Assembly: GCF_016741815.1 (NCBI RefSeq)
Contig: NZ_JAERRJ010000006.1
Span: forward strand, 372,001 to 436,000
Source: Nocardia acididurans
GTDB lineage: Bacteria; Actinomycetota; Actinomycetes; Mycobacteriales; Mycobacteriaceae
DNA length: 64,000 nucleotides
Reading direction: 5' to 3'
Numbering within the stretch: position 1 is the stretch's first letter; every line of letters begins with the position of its first letter. Below, piece by piece: positions 16,653 through 24,395 of the stretch. The notes below the pieces were generated by a model that saw only the letters and a list, made by a program, of their open reading frames with translations, did not search any database and had not been told where the DNA came from. A program made the translations under genes and the position numbers.

Positions 16653-17096
16653 ATGTCACCCATCCCGAACCGCATCGCCCTCGTCGCCGCGCGCTGGCAC
16701 GCCGACATCGTCGACAACGCGGTGCAGGCCGCCCGAATCGCGCTCGCGGACCACGGTTTTCCCGAGGTCGACGTGATCGAGGTGCCCGGCGCTTTCGAAA
16801 TCCCCCTGCGGGTCAAGCGTTTGGCGCTCAGCGGCGAATACGCCGGAATCGCGGGCCTCGCGCTCGTGGTCGACGGCGGCATCTACCGCCACGACTTCGT
16901 GGCTTCCACCGTCGTGGACGCGCTCATGCGGATCCAATTGGAAACCGATGTGCCGGTGTTCTCGGCCGTGCTCACCCCGCACCACTTCCACGAGCACGCC
17001 GAGCACACCGAGTACTTCGCCCGGCACTTCACCGTGAAGGGCACCGAACTCGCGAACGCCATCGCGGCCACGGTGCGCACGGGCGCTACCGCCTGA
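16653..17096 (+). CDS. ribH: 6,7-dimethyl-8-ribityllumazine synthase, RibH2 (type II) like
   Basis: Penultimate step of riboflavin synthesis. The 147-residue protein carries ARWHADIVDNAVQAA, VPGAFEIPL, VVDGGIYRHDFVAS and LTPHHFHEHAEHTEYF, where the last two match the RibH2-type enzymes of Brucella and Mesorhizobium rather than ordinary actinobacterial RibH, whose motif is of the GxTxHFE type. Type II enzymes are decamers. ATG at 16653 follows AGGAGAAG. It is a single-gene unit under an FMN riboswitch, closed by a terminator, with no other rib gene in the window; a housekeeping ribH probably exists elsewhere. Confidence 0.9.
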   Translation: MSPIPNRIALVAARWHADIVDNAVQAARIALADHGFPEVDVIEVPGAFEIPLRVKRLALSGEYAGIAGLALVVDGGIYRHDFVASTVVDALMRIQLETDVPVFSAVLTPHHFHEHAEHTEYFARHFTVKGTELANAIAATVRTGATA

Positions 17097-17115
17097 CCTG
17101 ACAAACCGGAAACAG

Positions 17116-17149
17116 CCCACCCCCTGCCGCGCGCGGGGCAGGGGGTGGG
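17116..17149. terminator. Bidirectional terminator between ribH2 and dctA
   Basis: Perfect 13-bp stem CCCACCCCCTGCC/GGCAGGGGGTGGG with an 8-nt loop between convergent genes. Confidence 0.85.
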
Positions 17150-17205
17150 GTCACAGGCACGGCAGGGGGTTGTGCCCGTTGGCTGGTTTCCGCGTGGGGT
17201 TGGGG

Positions 17206-18564
17206 TCAGGCGGAAACCAGGGTCTTCTCGGCCGGTGCGTCGACCGGGTGATCGTCGACCATGGTGGTCTCGTCGAACGGCAACTGCTTGTCCAGGACGG
17301 CCTTGACGCGGTCGGGATCGATGGTGCGCGTCCAGGTTCCGATCAGGATGGTGGCGACCGCGTTGCCGGAGAAGTTGGTCAGCGCTCGCGCCTCGGACAT
17401 GAACCGGTCGATGCCGACGATCAGGCCCACGCCGTCCAGGAGTTCCGGGCGATGCGATTGCAGGCCGCCCGCCAGCGTCGCCAGGCCCGCGCCGGTGACA
17501 CCGGCCGCACCCTTCGAGGCGATGATCATGAACAGCAGCAGGCTGAGCTGTTCGGTCCAGGACAGCGGGTTGCCCATGGCATCGGCCACGAACAGCGTCG
17601 CCATCGTCAGATAGATCGCGGTGCCGTCCAGATTGAACGAATACCCGGTCGGCACAACCACACCCACGGTGGTGCGCTCGACGCCGACGTGCTCCATCTT
17701 GGCGATCAGGCGGGGCAGCGCGGACTCCGAGGAGGAGGTCGCCACGATCAGCAGGTACTCCCGCGCCAGATACCGCACCAGTTTGAAGATCGAGACGCCC
17801 GAGGCCGCTCGCAGCAGCACGCCCAGCACGCCGAACACGAACACCACGCAGGTGAGATAGAAGGCCACCATCAGCAGCGCCAACTGCTTCACCGCGTCGA
17901 GTCCGGTGCGCGCCACCACATTCGCGATCGCGCCGAACGCGCCGATCGGGGCCAGCCACAGGATCATGGTCAGGATCCGGAACACCAGCTTCTGCACCAG
18001 CGCGATACCGCGCAGCAGCGGTTCACCCGTCGCGCCCATGGCCTGGATGCCGAAACCCACCAGCAGCGCCACGAACAGCGTCTGCAGCACCTTGCCCGAG
18101 GTCAGCGACGAGAGCATGCTCGTCGGCACGATCTCCTTGATGAAATCCCAGGTGCCGCCGGCACTGCTGGCATCCTTCGCGTATTTGGCGGCGTCCTTGG
18201 CGTGCCCGGCCACATCGAGTCCGGTGCCCGGCTGGATCAGATTGCCCACCACCAGGCCGATGGCCAGCGCCGCCGTCGACATCAGCAGGAAGTAGCCGAT
18301 GGCCATGCCGCCGACCTTGCCGACCTTGGCCGCCGCCCGCACCGAACCGATGCCGAGCACGATGGTGCAGAAGATGACCGGCGAGATCATCATCTTGATC
18401 AGGTTGACGAAGAGCGTGCCGAGTTCGCCGACCTGCTTGCCGAAGCCGGGAGCGAGCCAGCCGACCAGGATCCCCGCGAAGACCGCCACGATGACGGCGA
18501 TGTACAGCCAATGGGTGCGGTCGCGGCGCGGTGGCGCCTGCTGTGGAATTGTCGTCTCGCTCAT
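17206..18564 (-). CDS. dctA: C4-dicarboxylate/H+ symporter (DctA, DAACS family)
   Basis: Imports succinate, fumarate and malate. The 452-residue membrane protein has the DAACS fold: N-terminal helices (WLYIAVIVAVFAGILVGW; LIKMMISPVIFCTIVLGI), the serine-rich reentrant loop (ATSSSESALPRLIAKME) and the conserved VVPTGYSFNLDGTAIYLTMATLF followed by SKGAAGVTGAG, which form the substrate/cation site. Length and motifs fit bacterial DctA. It is divergent from a DcuS/DcuR-type two-component system, and the gap holds a perfect inverted repeat, so dicarboxylate-responsive induction is likely. Confidence 0.92.
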   Translation of the reverse strand: MSETTIPQQAPPRRDRTHWLYIAVIVAVFAGILVGWLAPGFGKQVGELGTLFVNLIKMMISPVIFCTIVLGIGSVRAAAKVGKVGGMAIGYFLLMSTAALAIGLVVGNLIQPGTGLDVAGHAKDAAKYAKDASSAGGTWDFIKEIVPTSMLSSLTSGKVLQTLFVALLVGFGIQAMGATGEPLLRGIALVQKLVFRILTMILWLAPIGAFGAIANVVARTGLDAVKQLALLMVAFYLTCVVFVFGVLGVLLRAASGVSIFKLVRYLAREYLLIVATSSSESALPRLIAKMEHVGVERTTVGVVVPTGYSFNLDGTAIYLTMATLFVADAMGNPLSWTEQLSLLLFMIIASKGAAGVTGAGLATLAGGLQSHRPELLDGVGLIVGIDRFMSEARALTNFSGNAVATILIGTWTRTIDPDRVKAVLDKQLPFDETTMVDDHPVDAPAEKTLVSA

Positions 18565-18632
18565 CGGATGTGTCCTTCGAGTGCCGCCTGTGTGAGCCCG
18601 CTCACCGGTTTGTGTGTTGAATGATTACCTCG

Positions 18633-18652
18633 ACAGTGACGCGGGTCACTGT
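18633..18652. promoter_or_regulatory. Inverted repeat between dctA and sensor kinase genes
   Basis: ACAGTGAC and GTCACTGT (perfect 8-bp arms, 4-nt spacer GCGG) sit in the 117-nt divergent gap. Candidate binding site of the adjacent response regulator. Confidence 0.6.
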
Positions 18653-18681
18653 TTCGTAAGTTTTGTTCACGCGGAGGTGTG

Positions 18682-20238
18682 GTGATCGGTCGAAGACGGA
18701 CCCTGGCCGGACAGGTGTTCGCGGTACAGCTGGTGGTGCTGGTGCTGGTGATCGCGGCCGGCGCGGCGCTGGCCGTACTGCAGCAGCGCCGCGTCCAGGA
18801 CGACGCCACCCGGCGGGAGGTCACCGATATCGCGGTGACCCTCGCGGCCGCCCCCTCCACCGCGCAGGCCGTGCGGGGGCCGGACCCGACGGCCCGCTTG
18901 CAGCCGATCACCGAAACCATCCGCAAGGCGGCGGGAGTCGATTTCGTCGTGGTCATGGCGCCCGACCGGACCCGGTACACGCACACCGATCCGGCGCGGA
19001 TCGGGCAGCCGTTCAGCGGCACCATCGACCGCGCGCTGGCGGGGGAGACCTTCACCGAAACCTTCACGGGGACACTGGGTCCCTCCATTCGCGCGGTGAC
19101 GCCGGTGCGCGACGCCGACGGGCGGATCGTGGCGCTGGTGTCGGCGGGCGTGACGCGCAGCCGCATCGGCGATCAGGTGCGCGAGCAGGTGCCGATCATC
19201 CTGATCGCGGCCGGAGCCGGCCTGCTGCTGGCGACGCTGGGCTCACTGCTGTTGCGGCGCAGGCTCTTACGGCAGACCCACGGGCTCGCGCCGTCCGAGC
19301 TGCGGGCGCTCTACGAGCACCACGACGCCGTCCTGCACTCCGTGCACGAGGGCCTGCTGGTATTCGACGGGAACTCCGACGAGGCCGCCGTGGTCAACGA
19401 TCAGGCGCGCCGCCTGCTCGAGCTGCCCGAGGGGCCGGTGCGGCGCGGTGATCTGCCGGTCTCGTTGCAGCACATGGACACCGGGGTGGTGCGCGACCAG
19501 ATGCACGTGACGCCGGACCGCGTCCTGGTGGTGAACCAGGACCTGGTCGAACACGACGGCCGCACCATCGGCACCGTGCTCACCCTGCGTGATCACACCG
19601 AATTGCAGGACGTGATGGGCGAACTCGACTCGGTGCGCGGCTTCGCCGAGGCCCTGCGCGCGCAGGCGCACGAGGCCGCCAACCGGCTGCACACCGTCGT
19701 CACCATGGTGGAGCTGGGCCGCCCCCGCGAGGCCGTCTCCTTCGCCACCGCGGAACTCGAACTGTCCCAGGCCCTCATCGACCGGCTCACCGGCGCGGTC
19801 GCCGAACCCGCCGTGGTGGCACTGCTGCTGGGCAAGGTCGAGAAGGCCGCCGAGTACGGGGTGGAGCTGACCGTCACCGGCGACACCGCGCTCGACGCCA
19901 CGGCTCCGCTGACCGCCCACGAAATGGTCACGCTGCTGGGCAATCTCATCGACAACGCGCTCGACGCCGCCGGACGCGACGAGGACGCCTGGGTGGAGGT
20001 CGCGGTCACCGCCGACGCCGCCGAACTGTATGTGCGCGTGGCCGACAGCGGTCCGGGCATGTCCGAGGAGGTGTTCACCCGCGCCACCGAACGCGGCTAC
20101 TCCACCAAGACCGATCATCAGGGGCTGGGCCTGGCGCTGGTACGGCGACTGGTGGCCCGGCACGGCGGCGCGCTGGAGGCCCTGCGGGAGCCGGAATCGG
20201 CAGTGGTGGTGCGCTTTTCGCGTGGAGGCTCGCAATGA
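18682..20238 (+). CDS. DcuS/CitA-type sensor histidine kinase
   Basis: A 518-residue membrane kinase. Order: TM helix (about residues 13-33); extracytoplasmic PAS-like (sCache) sensor of about 130 residues (VDFVVVMAPDRTRYTHTDPARIGQ is typical); second TM (VPIILIAAGAGLLLATLGSL); cytoplasmic PAS; a CitA-type phospho-acceptor region QAHEAANRLHTVVTMVELG; and HATPase (LIDNALDAAG, DSGPGMS, GYSTKTDHQGLGLALV). GTG 18682 is preferred to 18679 because GGAGG ends 4 nt upstream. The stop overlaps the regulator start (ATGA). With the divergent dctA, a dicarboxylate or citrate signal is likely. Confidence 0.9.
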   Translation: MIGRRRTLAGQVFAVQLVVLVLVIAAGAALAVLQQRRVQDDATRREVTDIAVTLAAAPSTAQAVRGPDPTARLQPITETIRKAAGVDFVVVMAPDRTRYTHTDPARIGQPFSGTIDRALAGETFTETFTGTLGPSIRAVTPVRDADGRIVALVSAGVTRSRIGDQVREQVPIILIAAGAGLLLATLGSLLLRRRLLRQTHGLAPSELRALYEHHDAVLHSVHEGLLVFDGNSDEAAVVNDQARRLLELPEGPVRRGDLPVSLQHMDTGVVRDQMHVTPDRVLVVNQDLVEHDGRTIGTVLTLRDHTELQDVMGELDSVRGFAEALRAQAHEAANRLHTVVTMVELGRPREAVSFATAELELSQALIDRLTGAVAEPAVVALLLGKVEKAAEYGVELTVTGDTALDATAPLTAHEMVTLLGNLIDNALDAAGRDEDAWVEVAVTADAAELYVRVADSGPGMSEEVFTRATERGYSTKTDHQGLGLALVRRLVARHGGALEALREPESAVVVRFSRGGSQ

Positions 20239-20927
20239 TCCGGCTCATGATCGTCGAGGACGATCCGAAAATCGCTGCGGCGCACGACTCCTACGTGCGC
20301 CGCATGCCCGGCTTCGACGTGGTCGCCGTCGTGCACACCGGCCGCGATGCCATCGCAGCCGCCACGCGGGCGCAAAATAACGGCGCCCCCGTCGATTTGG
20401 TGCTCATGGACATCGGTTTACCGGATATGAGCGGACTTGCGGTCGCCGCCGCGCTCGCAGGACTGCGCCCGCGCCCCGATGTCATCGCCGTGACCTCCGC
20501 GCGCGATCTGGCCATGGTGCGGGCCGCCGTCGCACACGGGGTGGTGCTGTATCTGTTGAAGCCCTTCACCTTTACGGCTTTCCGGGAGAAACTCGAGCGC
20601 TACCTCGAGTACCGGGCGGCACTGCCCGCGGGGGAGGCGGCCGGTTCGCAGCAGGACATCGATCGCGCCTTCGGCGCGCTGCGCACACCGGAACAGCGCG
20701 CGAGCTCGCCGAAAGGTATTGCGCCACAGACGATGGAGGAGATCACCCGGGCGGTGCGCGCGTCCGCCGATGGCGTGTCGGCGGGGGAAGCCGGGCGTGC
20801 CGTCGGCGTTTCGCGGGTTACCGCCTGGCGATACCTGGAACGCATGGCGGAAGACGGTGTGGTGGAACGCCGGACCGACTACGGTCGAACCGGGCGGCCA
20901 CAGGTTCGCTACAGATGGTTGCATTGA
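20235..20927 (+). CDS. DcuR/CitB-type response regulator
   Basis: A 230-residue partner of the preceding kinase, sharing a 4-nt ATGA overlap. Residues 1-120 are a receiver domain: acidic pair VEDD, phospho-acceptor aspartate in LVLMDIGLPDMSG, and the lysine in LYLLKPFTF. After a linker, a winged helix-turn-helix follows near residues 165-225 (GVSAGEAGRAVGVSRVTAWRYLERM then GRPQVRYRW), the pattern of CitB/DcuR regulators. Probable activator of dctA through the inverted repeat at 18633. Confidence 0.9.
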   Translation: MIRLMIVEDDPKIAAAHDSYVRRMPGFDVVAVVHTGRDAIAAATRAQNNGAPVDLVLMDIGLPDMSGLAVAAALAGLRPRPDVIAVTSARDLAMVRAAVAHGVVLYLLKPFTFTAFREKLERYLEYRAALPAGEAAGSQQDIDRAFGALRTPEQRASSPKGIAPQTMEEITRAVRASADGVSAGEAGRAVGVSRVTAWRYLERMAEDGVVERRTDYGRTGRPQVRYRWLH

Positions 20928-21114
20928 CGTCGAGTTCACCGCCGGTTTGCCTGTGATGTGCGGTGACGCCTGGCACAGGGTGGTTTGCCCAGGAACAGAC
21001 TGCTCCAGATGTAACGGTTGCCACCCAATAGGTCCTACGAGTGTTGTAACGCGCCTAACGTGTGTACATATCTACCTGCGAAGTTTTTAGAGGTTTCTGA
21101 TTAGCGGGGCAAAC

Positions 21115-22278
21115 GTGCAAAAGGTCGGCAAACAATCGGGTTCGCCGGATCCCAAACGCCACCTGTGGGTGCTGGGACTCATCGCACCGGCGACCGCGTT
21201 GCTGCCCTCGCAGCTGGTGCTGCGGACCGACAGCGAGGTGTTCTGGTGGATCGGCCCGATCATCATCCTGATCGTGATACCGGTGCTGGACTGGGTCGTC
21301 GGGGAAGACGGCACCAATCCGCGCGACGAGGACTACGAACTGCTCGCCAACGATCGCTACTACCGTTGGTGCACATACCTGTTCCTGCCGATCCAGCTGG
21401 TGGGGCTGATCATCGCGGCCGTGCTGTGGTCCGGTGACGAACTGTCGGTGGTCGACAAGCTCGGCCTCGCCGCCACCCTCGGCTTCACCGCGGGCATCGG
21501 CATCAACGCCGCGCACGAACTCGGGCACCGGGTCGAACGGCTGGAACGCTGGCTGTCGAAACTGGCTCTGGCGCAGTCGGGGTACGGGCATTTCTTCGTG
21601 GAGCACAATCGGGGCCATCACGCTCGCGTCGCCACCCCCGAGGACCCGGCCAGCGCCCGCATGGGCGAGTCGCTGTGGGAGTTCCTGCCGCGCAGCGTGA
21701 TCGGTGGCTTCCGCTCGGCAATCCATCTCGAAGGCGATCGGCTGCGCCGCAAGGGCCACGGCTGGTGGAGTTACCGCAACCACATCCTGCAGGCGTGGTC
21801 CATGACCCTCGTGCTCTTCGCGGGCCTGCTGATCCCCTTCGGCTGGTCGATCCTGCCGTATCTGCTGGTACAGGCCGTCATCGGCGCGATGCTGCTGGAG
21901 ACGGTGAACTATGTGGAGCACTACGGTTTGCTGCGCCGTCGCCGACCCAACGGCAACTGGGCGCGCTGCTCACCCCGCGACAGCTGGAACAGCGACCGGC
22001 TGGTCACCAATATCTTCATGTTCCACCTGCAGCGGCACAGCGACCACCACGCCAATCCGGGACGCCGGTACCAGACCCTGCGCAGTTCCGAAGAAGCGCC
22101 ACAACTCCCGGCCGGCTACGCCACCATGATCGTGCTCGCCCTGTTCCCACCCCTGTGGCGCTACGTCATGGACCCCCGCCTGCTCGCCCACTACAACGGC
22201 GACATCACCCAGGCGAACATCCACCCCCGCAAGCGCGCCCGCATTCTCGGCGACCACGGGATGGCCGCGGCTGCCTAA
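21115..22278 (+). CDS. alkB: Alkane 1-monooxygenase (AlkB)
   Basis: Membrane di-iron hydroxylase of medium-chain n-alkanes. The 387-residue protein has six hydrophobic segments and all signature boxes: NAAHELGHR (about 132), EHNRGHHARVATPEDPASAR (about 163), NYVEHYGLLRRR, and LQRHSDHHANPGRRYQTLR (about 305). GTG start. It lacks a C-terminal rubredoxin domain. In related genomes rubredoxin genes and a TetR regulator lie between alkB and ahcY; here ahcY follows 54 nt after the stop, so the electron carriers must come from elsewhere. Confidence 0.93.
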   Translation: MQKVGKQSGSPDPKRHLWVLGLIAPATALLPSQLVLRTDSEVFWWIGPIIILIVIPVLDWVVGEDGTNPRDEDYELLANDRYYRWCTYLFLPIQLVGLIIAAVLWSGDELSVVDKLGLAATLGFTAGIGINAAHELGHRVERLERWLSKLALAQSGYGHFFVEHNRGHHARVATPEDPASARMGESLWEFLPRSVIGGFRSAIHLEGDRLRRKGHGWWSYRNHILQAWSMTLVLFAGLLIPFGWSILPYLLVQAVIGAMLLETVNYVEHYGLLRRRRPNGNWARCSPRDSWNSDRLVTNIFMFHLQRHSDHHANPGRRYQTLRSSEEAPQLPAGYATMIVLALFPPLWRYVMDPRLLAHYNGDITQANIHPRKRARILGDHGMAAAA

Positions 22279-22332
22279 CCCCCGCGGTGTTCGACTAGCC
22301 TCTCCTTGGAAGTAATCGACCAGGAGAGGCAG

Positions 22333-23808
22333 ATGACGACCGTCGTGTCCAGCAAGATGACCCCTGATGTCCGCAACGGGATCGATTTCAAGGTGGCGGA
22401 CCTGTCCCTGGCCGAGTTCGGCCGCAAGGAGATTCGCCTCGCCGAGCACGAGATGCCCGGTCTGATGGCGCTGCGGCGCGAATACGCGGAGGTGGCCCCG
22501 CTCAAGGGTGCGCGCATCTCCGGCTCGCTGCACATGACCGTGCAGACCGCTGTGCTGATCGAGACCCTCGTGGATCTGGGTGCGGAGGTGCGCTGGGCCT
22601 CCTGCAACATCTTCTCCACCCAGGACCACGCCGCCGCCGCGGTCGTCGTCGGCCCGCACGGCACCGTCGACGAGCCCAAGGGCACCCCGGTCTTCGCCTG
22701 GAAGGGCGAGACCCTGGAGGAGTACTGGTGGGCCGCCGAGCAGATGCTCACCTGGCCGAACGAGCCGGCCAACATGATCCTCGACGACGGCGGCGACGCC
22801 ACCATGCTGGTGCTGCGTGGCGCGCAGTTCGAGAAGGCCGGTGTCGTGCCGCCCGAGGACGAGACCCATTCGGCCGAGTACAAGGTCTTCCTGAACCTGC
22901 TGCGCGCGAGCCTCGAGGCCGACGGCACCAAGTGGGGCACGATCGCCGAGTCGGTCAAGGGTGTCACCGAGGAGACCACCACCGGCGTGCTGCGGCTGTA
23001 CCAGTTCGCGGCCGCGGGTGAGCTGTCGTTCCCGGCCATCAACGTCAACGACTCGGTCACCAAGTCCAAGTTCGACAACAAGTACGGCACCCGCCACTCG
23101 CTGATCGACGGCATCAACCGCGGCACCGATGTGCTGATCGGCGGTAAGAAGGCGCTGATCTGCGGTTACGGCGATGTCGGCAAGGGCTGCGCGGAGTCGC
23201 TCAAGGGTCAGGGTGCGCGTGTGCAGGTCACCGAGATCGATCCGATCAACGCGCTGCAGGCGCTCATGGACGGCTTCGACGTGGTCACCGTCGAGCAGGC
23301 CATCGCCGACGCCGACATCGTGGTCACCTCGACCGGCAACAAGGACATCATCACCCTCGAGCACATGAAGGCGATGAAGGAACAGGCCATCCTGGGCAAT
23401 ATCGGCCACTTCGACAACGAGATCGACATGGCCGCCCTGGAGAACTCGGGTGCCGCGCGCCTGAACATCAAGCCGCAGGTCGACCTGTGGACGTTCAAGG
23501 AGACCGGCCGTTCCATCCTGGTGCTGTCCGAGGGCCGCCTGCTGAACCTGGGCAACGCCACCGGCCACCCGTCGTTCGTCATGTCGAACTCGTTCTCCAA
23601 CCAGGTGATCGCCCAGATCGAACTCTGGACCAAGCCGCAAGAGTACGACAACGAGGTCTACCGCCTGCCCAAGGTGCTCGACGAGAAGGTCGCCAAGATC
23701 CACGTCGAGGCGCTGGGCGGCACGCTGACCAAGCTCACCAAGGACCAGGCCGAGTACATCGGTGTGGACGTGGAGGGCCCGTTCAAGCCCGAGCACTACC
23801 GCTACTGA
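22333..23808 (+). CDS. ahcY: Adenosylhomocysteinase
   Basis: NAD-dependent hydrolysis of S-adenosylhomocysteine to homocysteine and adenosine; clears the product of methyltransferases. The 491-residue protein has the substrate-side SGSLHMTVQTAVLIETL and ASCNIFSTQDHAAAA, the actinobacterial insertion (TLEEYWWAAEQMLTW), the NAD loop (CGYGDVGKGCAESLKGQG) and the conserved C-terminal KPEHYRY. ATG at 22333 follows AGGAGAGG; an in-frame ATG 27 nt earlier is not needed. High codon bias suggests strong expression. A long hairpin follows. Confidence 0.97.
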   Translation: MTTVVSSKMTPDVRNGIDFKVADLSLAEFGRKEIRLAEHEMPGLMALRREYAEVAPLKGARISGSLHMTVQTAVLIETLVDLGAEVRWASCNIFSTQDHAAAAVVVGPHGTVDEPKGTPVFAWKGETLEEYWWAAEQMLTWPNEPANMILDDGGDATMLVLRGAQFEKAGVVPPEDETHSAEYKVFLNLLRASLEADGTKWGTIAESVKGVTEETTTGVLRLYQFAAAGELSFPAINVNDSVTKSKFDNKYGTRHSLIDGINRGTDVLIGGKKALICGYGDVGKGCAESLKGQGARVQVTEIDPINALQALMDGFDVVTVEQAIADADIVVTSTGNKDIITLEHMKAMKEQAILGNIGHFDNEIDMAALENSGAARLNIKPQVDLWTFKETGRSILVLSEGRLLNLGNATGHPSFVMSNSFSNQVIAQIELWTKPQEYDNEVYRLPKVLDEKVAKIHVEALGGTLTKLTKDQAEYIGVDVEGPFKPEHYRY

Positions 23809-23827
23809 GTTCTGCGGGGACACAAGA

Positions 23828-23864
23828 AGATCCGGCCGGTCACCTGTGGTGGCCGGCCGGATCT
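23828..23864 (+). terminator. Terminator of ahcY
   Basis: A 17-bp stem (AGATCCGGCCGG... with one G:U pair) with a 3-nt loop, starting 19 nt after the ahcY stop. Confidence 0.85.
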
Positions 23865-24026
23865 CTGTGTGCGGGACGGGTGCGCGGTTCTGGTCCGTTC
23901 CCGCGGGGACTTGCTGTGCTCTCCTTGCAGGGGGGAGTGCCTCGCACTGTACAGACTTCTGAAGTGTGTGAACTTCAATTGGTGCCCCCAGTTCTGCGGG
24001 CACGGGAATACCGAATTTGAAATGCG

Positions 24027-24032
24027 TATAGT
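24027..24032 (+). promoter_or_regulatory. -10 element of the secreted peptide gene
   Basis: TATAGT, a consensus-like -10 hexamer, 23 nt before the ATG at 24056; a TSS near 24039 would leave a short leader. Confidence 0.45.
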
Positions 24033-24055
24033 TCATTCCTTGTAGGGTGTCGGCC

Positions 24056-24313
24056 ATGTCGAAAACCTCTGTGACACGCCAGTTCTCACGCGTCGGCCTG
24101 GCGGGTCTCGCGATCACCGCCGCCGTCGCTGCCGCAGGCACTGCCACCGCCGCCCCCGTCGCCGTCGAACCCGCTGCCCCGGTGGCGAAATCCGGATCCG
24201 CGGACTCGGGCTCCGGCGGATCCGGTTCCAGCGCAGGAGATCCGCTGGCCATCGGATGGTGCCTGCTGCAGGGCGGAAACTGGATCCCGATCCTCAACAT
24301 CTGCCTGAAGTGA
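24056..24313 (+). CDS. Small secreted protein, unknown function
   Basis: An 85-residue precursor. A basic N-terminus followed by VGLAGLAITAAVAAAGTATAAP gives a Sec signal peptide with cleavage after about residue 35. The mature part is a short Ala/Pro/Ser/Gly-rich linker (SGSADSGSGGSGSSAG) ending in a hydrophobic tail WCLLQGGNWIPILNICLK with two cysteines that could form a disulfide. I recognise no family; similar Gly/Ser-linked two-Cys exported peptides are common in Nocardia. Stand-alone transcription is likely from the TATAGT element. A GTG at 24047 is an alternative start. Confidence 0.7.
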   Translation: MSKTSVTRQFSRVGLAGLAITAAVAAAGTATAAPVAVEPAAPVAKSGSADSGSGGSGSSAGDPLAIGWCLLQGGNWIPILNICLK

Positions 24314-24395
24314 CAACGGTTTCCGGTCGCCCGTAACCCTTGACCTGAAGCGAAGTTGAGGTCCTAACGTCGTTCACGGCGAAAGGAATTCAACT

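Noticed and set aside
14297..16882. Antisense frame opposite fbiB, nudix and ribH2
   Set aside because: Spans three well-supported genes and the riboswitch; Ser/Arg-rich composition.
22279..22332. SAH riboswitch before ahcY
   Set aside because: Only 54 nt separate the genes, too little for the aptamer, and no conserved core is visible.
24016..24032. TTGAAA as -35 for the secreted-peptide promoter
   Set aside because: Only 4 nt from the TATAGT -10, too close to be functional.
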